From the NCBI GenBank assembly GCA_963930655.1, contig OZ005611.1, forward strand, positions 23,423,001 to 23,487,000: DNA of 64,000 nucleotides. Direction: 5' to 3'. This DNA comes from Myrica gale. Lineage: Eukaryota > Streptophyta > Magnoliopsida > Fagales > Myricaceae. The position numbers and the translations under genes are program-made. Below the pieces are notes generated by a model, which saw nothing but the letters and a program-made list of their open reading frames with translations, had not been told where the DNA came from and ran no database searches. Shown in pieces: positions 23,078-35,301 of the stretch (its first letter is position 1; the number at the start of each line of letters is the position of its first letter).

Positions 23078-23557
23078 GGGAATTTACAAATTACACATTA
23101 GCATTTTTTTTAAAAAAAATTACTGAGTTTTAAAAAATTTTAAAAAGCTCACTGAGTTTGTCATTTTGGTATTAAAATTCACTCGACACAACGTTGTTAA
23201 ATTTGTTTAACGGAAAATTCATCACACTCAATCACAATGTGACACATGTCATTAAAATAAATATAATATATATATATATATAAATTAAAAATTAATCTAA
23301 AATTAATAAAAAAACATAATTAATTTAATATTTTGAATAATTTTAGATTTAATTATTTTTTATTTTTAAAAATATTTATGACACGTGTCATATTTCAATT
23401 TGGCGGGATGAATTCTATGTTAAATAAATCTAAAGGCGTTGGGTTGAGTGAGTTGAAGTACCAAAATAACAAACCGTGAGCTTTTTTAAATTTTTTAAAA
23501 CTTAGTGATTTTTTTAAAAAAGGCACTAAAACCTAGTTAGTGATTTGTACATTTTCC
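23078..23557. mobile_element. Foldback element, copy F, nested in an older repeat
   Basis: A 480-base palindrome-like element starting GGGAATTTACAAATTACAC and ending GATTTGTACATTTTCC. The inner arms (GCTCACTGAGTTTGTCATTTTGG against the right arm's CCAAAATAACAAACCGTGAGC) are inverted. The 9-base flanks TAATAAAAA (23069-23077) and TAATGAAAA (23558-23566) match at 8 of 9 positions, as expected for an aged Mutator-type duplication. The flanks continue into a repeat also present at about 62815-62870. Confidence 0.65.
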
Positions 23558-24283
23558 TAATGAAAAAAATATTGGAGCTAGGTGAAAATATATGAAGAAA
23601 TAAGATTTGTTATATTTTTTTTTTAAAAAAAGTACTAGAATTTGTTGAAAATTATGTAAAAAAATATTAGTTTTTGTGTATCAATTTTTGAGATTATGGA
23701 TGTTGTTTTATAAATTTTATCGAATATATTTGAATTCTATAATACATTTGCAAACGAAGATGCCCAAAAACAAAACAAAATAAACACTAACCATTAAAAG
23801 AACTTTACAGAGAGCCAAGCATCGGTTTCTTGATATATTTAAAAAAAAAAAAAAAAAACTTTAACAGAGCTCTTGGAGTATGACTTTCTTGATTTTTTGA
23901 CTGACTTGAGGTTTCGAGAGTAGACTAGTTTAAGTGTATTTCGACTAATTCTGAGATATATAAATTTTTTAACTAGCAAATAAATCTTAGACATTAGCAG
24001 GATTGAAATTATTTGTCCCCATTTCTATCCCACAAATATATAGATGTAATTTCTATTTTTTTCACGAATTAGAAACTCTAATTTAAAAAAAGAAGCAAAA
24101 GCATAGGAACACTTTAACGGATAAAGTTTGAAGAGGATCTACAGTGCACCAGAATGTCATAATTTTTTCCTTTCATTAAATATATATATATTTCTCTAGT
24201 GGCAACAGTGTCATTTATGTTCAAAATATAGACTAAACGGGTCATATGTTTCGACGAACATCCAGAAAGTCAATTCAATAAAC

Positions 24284-24317
24284 TTTTTTTTTTTTTGGGG
24301 GGGGGGGGGAGGGGGGG
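24284..24317. repeat. Poly-T followed by poly-G run
   Basis: Thirteen T, then thirteen G, an A and seven more G. It lies about 170 bases beyond the stop codon of the PEPCK-like gene, probably outside its 3' UTR. Such runs are prone to sequencing error, so the exact length is not reliable. Confidence 0.7.
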
Positions 24318-24490
24318 AAGAAAAAAGGAACTAATACGAGTCAGGAGATTTACAACTGGATAATTTATTTCATACCAGACACTCAAAAAAATCTTACACA
24401 TATTCAGAGGCAAAACTTAATGAAAAAAGAGGTTACATTTGTATCTTGGATTCCAAACAAGAGATACAAAGGCAAAAGGATTTAACTTTC

Positions 24491-27400
24491 TCAGAATGAA
24501 AATTCCTCGGGTAGTTCTTGAAATTTGCCTGAGAAAAAGCTCTCGTACTTGGGTTGAAGATTTCCACCTGAAAAAGATGTTACCAATTAAACACCAAGTA
24601 AAATTACCGTAACAATTTACAAGTAGGGAGAGAAAAGGATCAAACAGCTGCTACCTTTGGCTTCAAACGGGGGGATGTTCTTGGACAGGGTTGATTCTGC
24701 TAACTTGATGAGATCGTTGCCTGAAATTTCAACAAATGATACAAGATTGAGATGAATATAGATGGTAAAGGAACGGATTAGCCAAGAGTCGACTCAGAGG
24801 GCAGACACAGAAGGATAACAGGTAAGGCCTTCAAGCAAGCAGAGTCCCCCCCCCCCCCTTTTTTGTGCTATCATCATAGTGTCCTTGTGTATTAAAAACG
24901 AAAGAGAATCATGGTAAGATGAAAAGATAAGAAAGAGATGGGTAAAAAAAAAAAAACCCTCAGACATATCTTTTTGCAGGATGGGCCATAACTCTCTGTT
25001 TCATCTGTTTCATATCGAGGGCAGCATGACCACCGCAAAAGGGAACAGACTGCATTCATAGAATTTTACCTCCCAAATATCTAATCCCCCGGAGATGTCT
25101 CACCAGAATAGAACTTTCATAAGTTGAATCTAGTACTACTTCTGAAGCACGGCACATAGCAGATATATAATCAAATGTCCTTCCTCCCCAAATAAAAGTC
25201 CTTCCCTTATTCCATTTAAAAGTACGAATCAAGGAATATAACACTTGCGCCTTTTGTTTCTTTCAACCAATCCAATATCCTTCCCTTCCCACAATTCAAA
25301 GCAATCAGTTCTTCTGCGGATGAGGCAGATGGGAAAGGAAAAAAAAGTGTATGCAACCAATTCACTTATTTGGAGAATGAAGACAAAGGAAGGGATATCA
25401 TCTGAAGAGTTGATCGGATAGTTACTGAAAAATGAATAATTCTAGGCAAAACGGTGGCTCCTATCCTTGAGATGGTTCCAAATCATCCCACATCTTTTAC
25501 TCACCTGTTACACACTTTTCCCCCTGGTTGGTGTTAATGAGGAAGGATGAGATTTGGTTCTCTTGCAACTGCAGCAACAGTGTAAATCATTAATTAGTCC
25601 TGATTGACATAACCAAAAATAATGTTAATGAACATAATCTGGATTATATGATCCCGTATTAAATGAGCAAGTCATATAACTGACCTTCGACAAAAGAGCC
25701 TTCGCAAGTTCCAATGGGTCAATAGATGAAGAACCCTTGCTGTATGCAGGCGTGAACTTCCCATTTTGATAGCCTGCTAGTAAGTGATAAGCTGCTTGGC
25801 CAGGAGAGAGTTTTGATACTGAAGGGATAACTCCAGAACTGCTTCAACAGAAAGGAACTTATTACACAAGGCAATGTATAGCAGGAAAAAGGAGTGCCAC
25901 AAAAGGAACTGATATTTATAGAAGCGTATGCATGTAAATGCCATAAGTTCTAATAAAACATAAATGGATAAAAAGAGACATCTTTTCTCTTTGCCAATCT
26001 CAATTGTGATAATACCCGATCATCAAGCCTCCCAGACCTAATTGGAATGATTATCCATACTAGCCAAAGGCGGACCAAGTTACTTCTCAAGCATCGTTTC
26101 ACTGTTCCTTCAACTTGCCAAGTAAAAGCTACGCATTTTTAATTGTTTCGTGATATAGATCAATCATAAAAAAAAAATTGGTCTTCTCATATAAAGAATA
26201 TCACCACCCTCAAAATCTTGGTTTTAGTTTCAGCCGTGTTTGGAATTGGGGTTTGCGATTCTATCCTTTATCCACAAAGCACTTATAACCTCTAATGGAG
26301 AGTATCCCCCTATCATTGATAGTGTCAAAATCCTACAAGGGAAGAGAATGAAATGAAAATACTGGTAACTTCTCTAGATGATTGAACTAAGATCTAGGAT
26401 TCAATCTCACTTTCTCAGCATTGTGTGGCGTTAGTAGGAATGTAGGAGGGCCACATCCCAGTGTATAGCTCATTTTGAAGACATCAGCAGGGAAAAAGAA
26501 AATAAAGGTTTCTGCCGAAGCCTGTAGGAGACAACACTATAAGACCCAAGTTTCGGGTTGCCTTGAGATGAGGCAGATATAATACACATTGAGGCTTTCA
26601 AGACTAAGCCATGAGGCTCATACTTCATAAGCACAACACAAAAATTCAAGGGAAGCCAATTGTGCATCTTTGCAGTTTACCTAGTAAGGCAAACACCTCA
26701 TGCAATAGTCAGTGTTTTACTCAATCACTGCCAAAGACCAGATCAGTCCAAAAGCCCATGAAGCACCCAGTCATAGTAATATTTCAGTTCAGTTGGAAAT
26801 TTCTTATGCATGCAGCAGAAAGTGTCTTGCCACGGGCCTTATTTTGCATGGGTATAGGCAATGGAAAAGCAGGTTGTCAACCCAGGCCTCCAGCTCCACC
26901 TCAATGACACTTTACCAGCTAGGTTAATCGCCAATTCTTGTTTGTAGAAGTGACTACTACTGGCCTAATTAAGTTGAACAAGAAGCTTTTCACTAGAGCA
27001 ACCATCTCTCACAAATTATGATTCCCACTTGAATGACCAAGATAGTTACTGGTCCAATCTAACCCACCAGCTCGGCGCAGTCTATGTAAAACATGTCCTG
27101 GAATTCACCGTGACATTTGTGTCCAAATACTTGCAACATGCATATGTTAAGGTAGTGTTAAATTTTTGATATTTACTCACTGAGTAAAGGGATTAAACAG
27201 CCTTTGCATGGTTGTGTTACCTATCAGACGATGCAAGGACAACAGTAGCTGGCAATTTGAATGAATTCAAGCCACCAGATTTCCCACTTTGAAAATATGG
27301 TGCAACACCTTCAGCAGAAAGAATTACACCTGCATCTGCAGATACGAAGGAATCGGCGCAGCTCTGAATGGCTTCATCAGGTGCAAATAAAAGCACCACA

Positions 27401-30400
27401 GAATCACCAGTCTCTAGAAACCTGAATTTGTTAACTCCAGTTGTAAATAGAAGATCGCATACAAATTGGAATTATGAAATTACATAAAGATTGGAGAGCA
27501 TTACCTTGCAGATAGAGGAAGGCCTCCCCGTGAACATATGATAGGCCCAGACAAGGCAGAAAGTGCTTCTTTAACACCATTTGCATCCCAGAACGCTTTA
27601 CCACATAAAATAAGGGATGATCGCTCAATATCAGCAGCTATGAATCCATTATTTTCTTGAGATCCCAGACCAACAGTCTCCGCCACTCCTGGACTGCACG
27701 GTCATAAATCAAAGTTGGAATAACAAAATTAGGTATGTGTGTTTGATAAGTCATGACAGATTACCTTGAAGAAATCCACAAAAGAAGCTCAGTGGCTGAA
27801 ACCAAAATTGGACTAACATACTTTGGTAGATGCTTCTAAAAATTACCAAGAGATTCATAAAACCTAATGGATCAACGAATGCCACACCAGTTTCTACCAC
27901 CGCCAAGCTCTAGTGGTATTCTAAAGAAGATTTAGCACAAAGAGAATACGTTTCACACACCTGTCCACCTCATAACCTACAACTTCTCAAAACCATGGAA
28001 AATAGACCACTTGAAAGGATTTCAAGGGCATCTTTTGACACTTGCTGCAACATCTCTCGGCAAACAAAAGCAACGTGTAGGAAATGTTTTGGTGGAATTA
28101 GGAATATGTTGCTGCATTACACCTTTTATTTTTTGATGATCTTGCAGTATAATTTGATCAGTATGTGGTCCATCAAAGTAAGCAGCTGCAGGGAGTTCTT
28201 ATTCTTAGCGCCATACTGTGAGGGAAATAAAAGATTTTTAAGTGCAGAAGTAGATTCAAACATAAATAGGAAAACGGTTTCAGAAACTAAGCCAGGTCTG
28301 ACAGGCAAAATAATCGGTCAAAATATGTTCGGAACAATCCAATAAGTAAAAGGTCAAACTACAATTTTGGCCTCTGAAAGAACTGTGAGATTAAAATTTC
28401 TTTGTTACAGCTGTCAATTTCTTCAAGCTAGTCCTTGTTTAAAAAATGGAACAAGGATCGTATTTCAGGTTTAAATCCACAAGCTCTGACAACATCTATT
28501 GACCACATACCAGAGAAGTGATCAGAACATCCTTCATGAGAAACAGAAAGAGAGCAAAAAAAAATTACTCCAACAGAAATCAATGCTCGTTTGAAATGTC
28601 TAGCTGGTAAAAAAATTTCTCTAGTGGCAATACAGAAGTTTGTAAATATCCATTTTTTTTCCTTTTTACATTCCAATACAACTATTAAGTTATTAACCTT
28701 ACAACCTTGCACGGATTTAGGTATTCCTTCAACAAATAATTTAGCTGTATTGATTGAATTGAAGACCAGCTCAGTTGCAAAATTAGCCAAGCCAAACCAA
28801 GCAAGATTAGATAATTTGCATTACAAACCCTGATACTATTGAGGCTAAAACATCCCAGCACTTAGAGTTTGTATTCAATTATAAAACACAAATGAAAATT
28901 GGAAGTAAGTACCTTATGGATGTTGCTACATAGACAGTCAAAGGACTTGAATCATGTGAAACTGCACGTGTTGGAGTCTTCCAAAGAACATTTGAAAGCG
29001 ATAACACAGCAGCAGGACTATCACTTATTACACGAACTTTTGCATCGCATTTTGATGAAGACCCAATAGCCCCGTCATGAACAAAGATATTTGAGATGGA
29101 TGATAAGTGATTTGTAACCTAATAAAACCAAGGACTATAAGATAAACAAAATAAACAATGAGCACTGTTCTATTAAGTAGCATGGGTTACAAGAAAAATG
29201 CAGGTCGTGGTCGACCAAGAGTAGTATCATCCAGGATAGATGGAATGGTGCTACATTGAATGTATTTAAAACAAGGAAGTGCCATAAATCTCTCTCTTCC
29301 ATACAATGGAACAAACAGGGAGATTTCTAGGTCAATCACCAGTGCCTTATGGGATAAGAAAGTGAAATACATAAACTTCCAACAAGACACTTGAGCGGGG
29401 TGGTGTTTGAGTACCAAAATCTTGGCACTCAAAAATTTTGGGACTGATTAAAAAATTATAAAATAATCTCTCCCCATCAAATTATTCTTTTTCATTATAA
29501 TATTCATTCAAATCTTCTCTCTCTTCACTTTTTCACCAACTCTCATAAACTATCTTCACTTTTTCACCCACTCTCATACCCCAACATGTTAACAATCAAA
29601 CACCATCTTAATAATTATCACGCAGTTTTCAAGAACTATGACAAACTGATAAAATAAAGCCTTCTTTTTCTTCCCCTTTTTTTGGGGGGGAGAACAATTA
29701 ACCCTTGATATCCTTCTCCTTCTCAGGGAGAGAGACTTTCCGATTGCCATTTTCTTTTGGCAACATCACCAAAATCACTTAACCCAGAGATGTTCTTTTG
29801 AAGGTTGCAAGTCATAGATCTAGCAAAAAAGAAAAAGTATCATGCCCATCAACCAAAGCTACAAACTAATTTTCTCATTTTGACAGATTGATATATGCAC
29901 ATGATATTCCTCAAAGTTCATTTCAGACCGTAGAAATAATTGCATAATATGCATCATTTCAAGTTAAATTATTATATTTCACATTCTAACAATCAAAGAA
30001 AACAACATCACCTTCATCATAATTAGAGCCACACAAAAAAAGAGGGTATCAAGCCAAAAGATAAAAACATGCCTGTTTCAAAAGTTTTCCAAACTGTGCC
30101 TTGGAAACTTCTGAAGTTCCTCCAGCGACACTTCCTCTAACATGAACTGGGAGTCCTGACAAGGACTCTAAAAGGGAGAGATGGGGAAAATCAGAGTAGC
30201 CAACAAGGGGGAATGAAAGAAATAATATTTGAGATCAGAATGTTTAAGTCTACCTGCAACTGTTGCACCCCTTTGTTGTAGTTCAGAAGACTCCAAGTTT
30301 CGAAAAACTTTGTCCTTCACAAGTACACCTTTTGCAGCCAGAGCCCAGTTGAGACCATATGAAAATCCAGGGCCCTCCCTGCATTAAAGAAGGCTTAAGG

Positions 30401-33027
30401 AAAGAATGCAATTGCCATCACTTAAAAAAATTGCTAACAGTGTTTACATCACAAAATTCGCCCCACTAAATTTACATAATATGCGGTCTTAAGGTTTTTG
30501 AATTATTGGTGGATACAATAGAAGGTATTCTCAACGCTTCTTCGAAGAGACCAACACTAACAATTGCACAATGCCTCACATACCCAATATAAGGAGGTTT
30601 TGCAGCCAAACCTCTAAAGTTTCACTGCTCAATCAACGAAAATAGTTGCTCACGAATGTTAGAACCCATGACATTAGTAACACATTAGGGACTGTGGTCA
30701 AGCCACCGAACATTCAAACTTGTTACCAACACCTTATCTTCTATTGTGACAGTTCATCTTAGGTAGATTGAGGCTTGTCAAAGCTCATCACAAAGGAAAA
30801 AATGAGGATTCAATGAACATGATATTGGGTATGCCAGTCAACTAGCATGTCCCTTTTTATTCTTTTTTTCCCTGGGTCCATCAAAAAGTAGTTTGAAATA
30901 GAAAATACAGTCATAGATGGTCTATCAACCAGCTGATGATGTGGTAGAAGTACCATTATGTTAGGTAGCTTTTACGAACAGATGTGTTAGTGATGGTCTG
31001 TACAACGACTAGGGGTGCCTTTTTTCTGAACCATCAACAAGGAGTTTCCTATATAATTAAAGTCGTTGATGGTCTATCAGCCTTACCCATTCCACACTTC
31101 ACCCTCAAAATTGATATAAGTCGATAATAAATCCCAAAACTGCATAATTTAAGAAGTACACAAAACCAAAATTCACAAATGTAGGCACACACACACATGG
31201 TTGAACGCATGTGCAAGGCATATATCCCACTAATCTACAGCAAAACTAAAACTCAGAGCCAATTAGAGAATGAATGGCATTATTAAGGTCATCAAGCAAA
31301 GGATCACCTAGGAAACACTACAGTTTCAGCTTCCTCATCAGCAAATGGGGCCGAGACTGCATACTGCAAAAATTCAATAATAAGAATATTGTGAGATGGT
31401 GCTGCTTTTATTTTTTTATTTTTTGATAAGTTATGGTGCTGGTTCTATTGTAGTTTGGTCATAGAAACTGCATACTCCCACAATTGAATAATAAGGACAC
31501 TCTCAAATGGTGCCTAGTTTTACTTAGCTGTGCTCATAGATAAAACGAATGAAAGATGCATGGGATAAGATCATCAATGACAGCAATCAACATTTTTTTT
31601 GATAAATAAGCCAATCTCATTAGAAAAAGCGAAAACAGTACAAGGATCTATACCGAATCCGCTTAGTCTAAACAAGCAACAAAACTAAGGAAATCCTGAA
31701 AATCAACAAAAGGGCATCCTAACATCGCATTAGCCCAAGAATAAAGAGTAAGTAACAAAAAACCCTGCAACTTATCCAAAGACAAAGAAACATCGTCAAA
31801 ACATCTAGAATTCCTCTCCCTCCAAAGACACCACCATATACACAACGGAATCATTCTCCAAAGAGCCTTCGCAAACGAATTTGAAAGCTTCCTATGCCAA
31901 ATCCACAACACATCTACCACCTTCTCCGGCATCACCCAATGAAAATTAACAATGCTAAGAACATGGTTCCAAAGACCGCGCGCCAAGGAACAATGAAGTA
32001 ACACATGATCATCGTCAAAGTATCTATTATGGGCCTATAGGCAAATGAGATGTGAATCTCCTAGAGCCACAGCCTCAAAAAGATCATCCACCAAGGAATA
32101 CATAACCAAGTGGGATAAGAAAAAGAAAAAAAGAATTCAATCAGAAAGGGAAAACATTGCTTCAGCAATAGACTTTTTTTTTTCCTTTGCTGGCAGCTTC
32201 AACTACAGATGCCGTAGTCTTCTCCGAATATTGCATTCCAGTGCATTTCTTCGAACCTCTGCTCAAACATCCCACCCCAAATTCATTTCGCACCAACAAT
32301 ATAGGGCAGGAAATGCAATGAAACCCTCACACCAAATGGTGCTTTAAAAACTAAACCATTCCGATACCACGCATAGAAACTTCCTTTGCGAACTCTCATT
32401 CACAACCTACTTCTCCAGAATCTGACTCCAAGACACCCTTTAACCTCTCCAGTGACTGGCTACAGAGTCCCCCTCGGTTACTCGTATTGAATACTAAAAA
32501 CCATTGAACCCCTCGTTTTTCTACTATATGCAGATGTAATCACAAAATACACTTTCACCATCCTGGAGCAAGAAAAAGTTCTCTACCCCCCGTTCGGAAC
32601 CTACTCACATTACTCTAAGTTTCTAACTAAACAATGATCATCTCAATTCCGGGCCACATTACAGTTCACCGAAACCATATTCCAAAAAATCTCACTCAAT
32701 CATCCCAACCAACGAATCTAAAACCACAGATGATAATCTAAATAAATTATCAAACATGCACAATTTTGACTCCTCACATAAGACCTTGAACCAAAACCAA
32801 AATTTTTGAAAGAGCGAAATACGTAAAACAACATTTCCAGCACCAAATGAAGTAGAACAAGCTCACATAATACTCAACACGCATATTCAACATAGAAAGA
32901 GAGAGAAGAGACAGAGACTGACACATCGGGAGGAGAGCAAGAAAGCGCTCGATCTTGAGGAGCTGGAGGAGGATCGAGTGAATGAGCTAGAGCTATGGAG
33001 GAATCGTTTTAGGACGAGGTTCCTCAT
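24491..33027 (-). CDS. PEP carboxykinase (ATP)-like protein lacking the P-loop; predicted mitochondrial
   Basis: Eleven coding exons: 33027-32923, 31363-31308, 30378-30254, 30167-30073, 29118-28913, 27693-27505, 27421-27221, 25838-25685, 25568-25505, 24720-24655 and 24567-24491. The lengths sum to 1338 bases in one frame, 445 residues. Residues 1-35 are rich in Ser and Arg and lack acidic residues, like a mitochondrial presequence. Two blocks align with ATP-dependent PEP carboxykinase: IFVHDGAIGSSSKCDAKVRV (138-157) with the enzyme's VDA..GAD..VRVI.E block, and SGVIPSVSKLSPGQAAYH (327-344) with its GVLPPVS.L(T/S)P.QA.YH block. At 272-279, where the enzyme has GLSGTGKT, this protein has APDEAIQS, so nucleotide binding and catalysis are unlikely. 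It is also shorter than the enzyme (about 530-670 residues). The donor of intron 4 is GC, not GT. I infer a pseudoenzyme; its role is unknown. Confidence 0.8.
29404..29608. mobile_element. MITE in intron 4 of the PEPCK-like gene
   Basis: The termini GGTGGTGTTTGAG and CAATCAAACACCATC are inverted. The interior includes CTCTCTTCACTTTTTCACC (partly repeated in tandem), shared with the MITEs at 13370 and 33380. It lies wholly within the intron (29119-30072) and does not touch splice sites. Confidence 0.6.
31593..32040 (-). pseudogene. LINE (non-LTR retrotransposon) 3' fragment with zf-RVT domain, in intron 1 of the PEPCK-like gene
   Basis: The frame 32004-31663 encodes LLHCSLARGLWNHVL, then LWRMIPLCIWWCLWRERNSR, the hallmark of the reverse-transcriptase zinc-binding (zf-RVT) domain at the C-terminal end of plant LINE ORF2. 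It ends in a stop and then ATTTATC plus eight A (31600-31593), a typical LINE tail. The reverse transcriptase and endonuclease are missing, so it is 5'-truncated. It has the same orientation as the host gene and sits inside its first intron (31364-32922). Confidence 0.8.
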
Positions 33028-33379
33028 GATCTTCCTCTCTCTTCGGTAACGATTAGGGATGCGAACTATGCAAATTGAACACACTCGCACCCACTAGCTG
33101 AACAAATGTGGCAATCTGTCGGAAAGAACGAGAGTGAGCGAGCAAGAAAATGGAGCCACTGGGGTCGTGCAGGTGGTCCGGGTCTGGGCCGATTTCAAAT
33201 TTTCGTTTGGGCCTCTCAATACTGAGTGTTGAAGGTGCCATCCACATGGGCTGGGTCGCAGATTATTAGTGTTTTTTTTTTCCTTGGTTCAAAATCAGTT
33301 CACGGGGGTAGTGTTTTTTCTACTGTTTTTCATTTTCCCCTCGTAAGTTTCGCTTATGAGAAAGAAGTACGATGATAGC

Positions 33380-33578
33380 ATGATTGAGCCTCAATTAATT
33401 GGGCTCAAAATTTTAAGTTTACTACTAAAAAATTCACCACATAATTTTTTATTATTATAATATTTATTAAAAAAATTCTCTATCTTCACTTTTTCACTAA
33501 CTTCCATAACATTTCTTTACTTTATAATATTTTTCAAATCCCAATACCCAAAATTTTCACCCTCAAACATACCCAATG
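33380..33578. mobile_element. MITE, near-twin of the copy at 13370-13575
   Basis: Begins ATGATTGAGCCTCAATTAAT and ends CACCCTCAAACATACCC. It matches 13370-13575 almost along its whole length, including ATTTTTTATTATTATAATAT and CTTTACTTTATAATATTTTTC, so the two insertions are recent relative to other repeats here. It lies about 350 bases upstream of the PEPCK-like start codon. Confidence 0.7.
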
Positions 33579-34269
33579 TCGGTACGAACCTTCACATATG
33601 TAACTAATTTTAACATGTGTACTGTTTAAAATCTAGGAAAAAATATAAACAATATACATGAGCTTTATGTCATTTTATAATCGAGATCCATACTTTAAAA
33701 GTTTTAATTTTAAGACTTGTGGTTCATCTATGTATGAATTTTAAGGTCTTACTCAATGTATCTTATATTTTGATATGGAAAATTCATACTTAGAATATTT
33801 AAGAAAAGATGTATATAAATAACATACATGAGCTTTAAGGTCCCACTCAATATCAGAGTTCCTTAAATATTCTAACTATGATTTTTCCTTCTCAAAATAT
33901 AAGATACATTAATTGAAGCCTTAAAATTCATAGATAGATGGACCGGACCACAAATCTTAAAATCAAAACTTTTAAAGCATCTAAAATGACATAAAACACA
34001 CTTACGTAGTTTACAATTTTTTTCCCAAAATTCTAATTATTAAGAGTCCATACATTAAAAATTCTTTTGTTTTAAGGTGACCAAGTAATTAATTGTACAC
34101 CAATCTTGTACTCCGACCAAAACAAATGGAAAGCACACATAAAACCTCCAACATGTACAGGAACTCCTCCTCACACGTATCTTGAAAATCGATCATGTAA
34201 CTTATGAAGAGATCGATACAGAATTTGATGAATAACATGGAGAGCATGCATGCACACACATAATTTATA

Positions 34270-34501
34270 GGGATAAATACAAAATCAGTTCCTGTGCTAT
34301 AGGCAAAAATCGTTTTAGTCCCTGTGATATGAAAAACATCGATTTAGTCCCTGTGATTTTATTTTCGTTTGTTATTGGTCCTCCATCAGGGACTGATTTT
34401 ATCACTTTATGAAATCACAGAGACTAAATTGATGTTTTTCATATCACAGAGACTAAATCAATTTTTGCGTATAGTACAGGGACCAATTTTACATTTATCC
34501 C
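34270..34501. mobile_element. Foldback element with perfect 9-base target duplication, copy E
   Basis: The element starts GGGATAAATACAAAATCAG and ends TTTTACATTTATCCC; the two halves are inverted copies over about 110 bases (for example TTTAGTCCCTGTGATATGAA against TTCATATCACAGAGACTAAA). It is flanked by TAATTTATA at 34261-34269 and again at 34502-34510. A 9-base duplication is characteristic of Mutator-like elements. There is no coding capacity. Confidence 0.8.
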
Positions 34502-35099
34502 TAATTTATATTCACTCATTAAGGGAACCCGTGGGGAACATATTTCATGCTTTTACAAGTGTCAAATCTTGCCGTTTCTCTCAGTTGGGGTGTATGATGA
34601 GACTCATGAGAGCTCCCTCTGCTGCCAGATCGCATGCTTGTTAAAAATAAAAGTATATACTAAAAAAATTTGCGAATTTGAGTGTTTAACGTCAACAATA
34701 ACTAATTCGATCCCTTTAGCGTTTGTGTCCTGCCCAACTACCCAATTGAAAAGTAGTGTACAAAGGACGTGTACATAATAAATAGCCCCCATGCCAAATC
34801 ACTACTCTGCTTCCAAACAAAGCTTTCAGTAAGGCCCAGAAGGTTGACCGTCCTTTTGTATTTAATTCAATTTCTTAGTCAACTCGTCTAGGCGTCTAGC
34901 TACTTGCCAGCTTCTCTCTCGTGATATGATTGGATGAGAATTCTCTATAATTCTTATTATAAGATTTATGTTATTCAAAATTTTATATGAAAAGTATTAA
35001 ATGGTGTGTAGTCCATTTTTTATATTTATCTCTTTTATTTGTAAAAAAATACAATTCAGCAGAAAATTAGAAAAGATATTGATCCCGATATGATCAGCA

Positions 35100-35106
35100 A
35101 CCAACC
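35100..35106 (+). promoter_or_regulatory. AC-II element (ACCAACC) in the CCR-like promoter
   Basis: ACCAACC is the AC-II site bound by R2R3-MYBs in phenylpropanoid and lignin gene promoters. It lies about 200 bases before the TATA box of the CCR-like gene. Further AC-rich pieces (CCCAACC, CTAACC) occur at 35230-35250. The link to lignin-type regulation is inferred from motif and gene family. Confidence 0.4.
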
Positions 35107-35301
35107 ACAAGAGAGAGGAGCCATGCACGTATTCCCATCAAATTGCTTTCTTTCATGATATATATTAATACTAGCAATCTTCCTGACCTTTCTTTCTTCC
35201 CTATCTGGCCTTTCTTTTAACTACCACCTTCCCAACCATCTGCTAACCACACTCTTTCAATGCTCTCCCAGCTCCCTATGGCCCTGCCTTTTTCCTTTCT
35301 C

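Larger units (their letters stand above)
19927..24490. other. Repeat-rich spacer between ITPK and the PEPCK-like gene
   Basis: It contains the ITPK promoter, a foldback element (20202-20548), a GC-rich patch (20940-21045), a small MITE-like inverted repeat (about 21290-21470), a dead hAT transposase (21600-22345), an eroded foldback arm (about 22600-22950), a nested foldback (23078-23557) and a poly-T/poly-G run (24284-24317). There is no intact gene. Confidence 0.7.
33028..35301. other. Divergent promoter region between the PEPCK-like and CCR-like genes
   Basis: The two genes point away from each other, so both promoters lie here. It contains a MITE (33380-33578), an imperfect inverted repeat (about 33650-34020) and a foldback element with perfect 9-base target duplications (34270-34501). 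No further coding potential is seen. Confidence 0.65.

Noticed and set aside
26470..29432. Short frames within the PEPCK-like gene introns
   Set aside because: Apart from the true exons they are intronic, AT-rich and not conserved in appearance.
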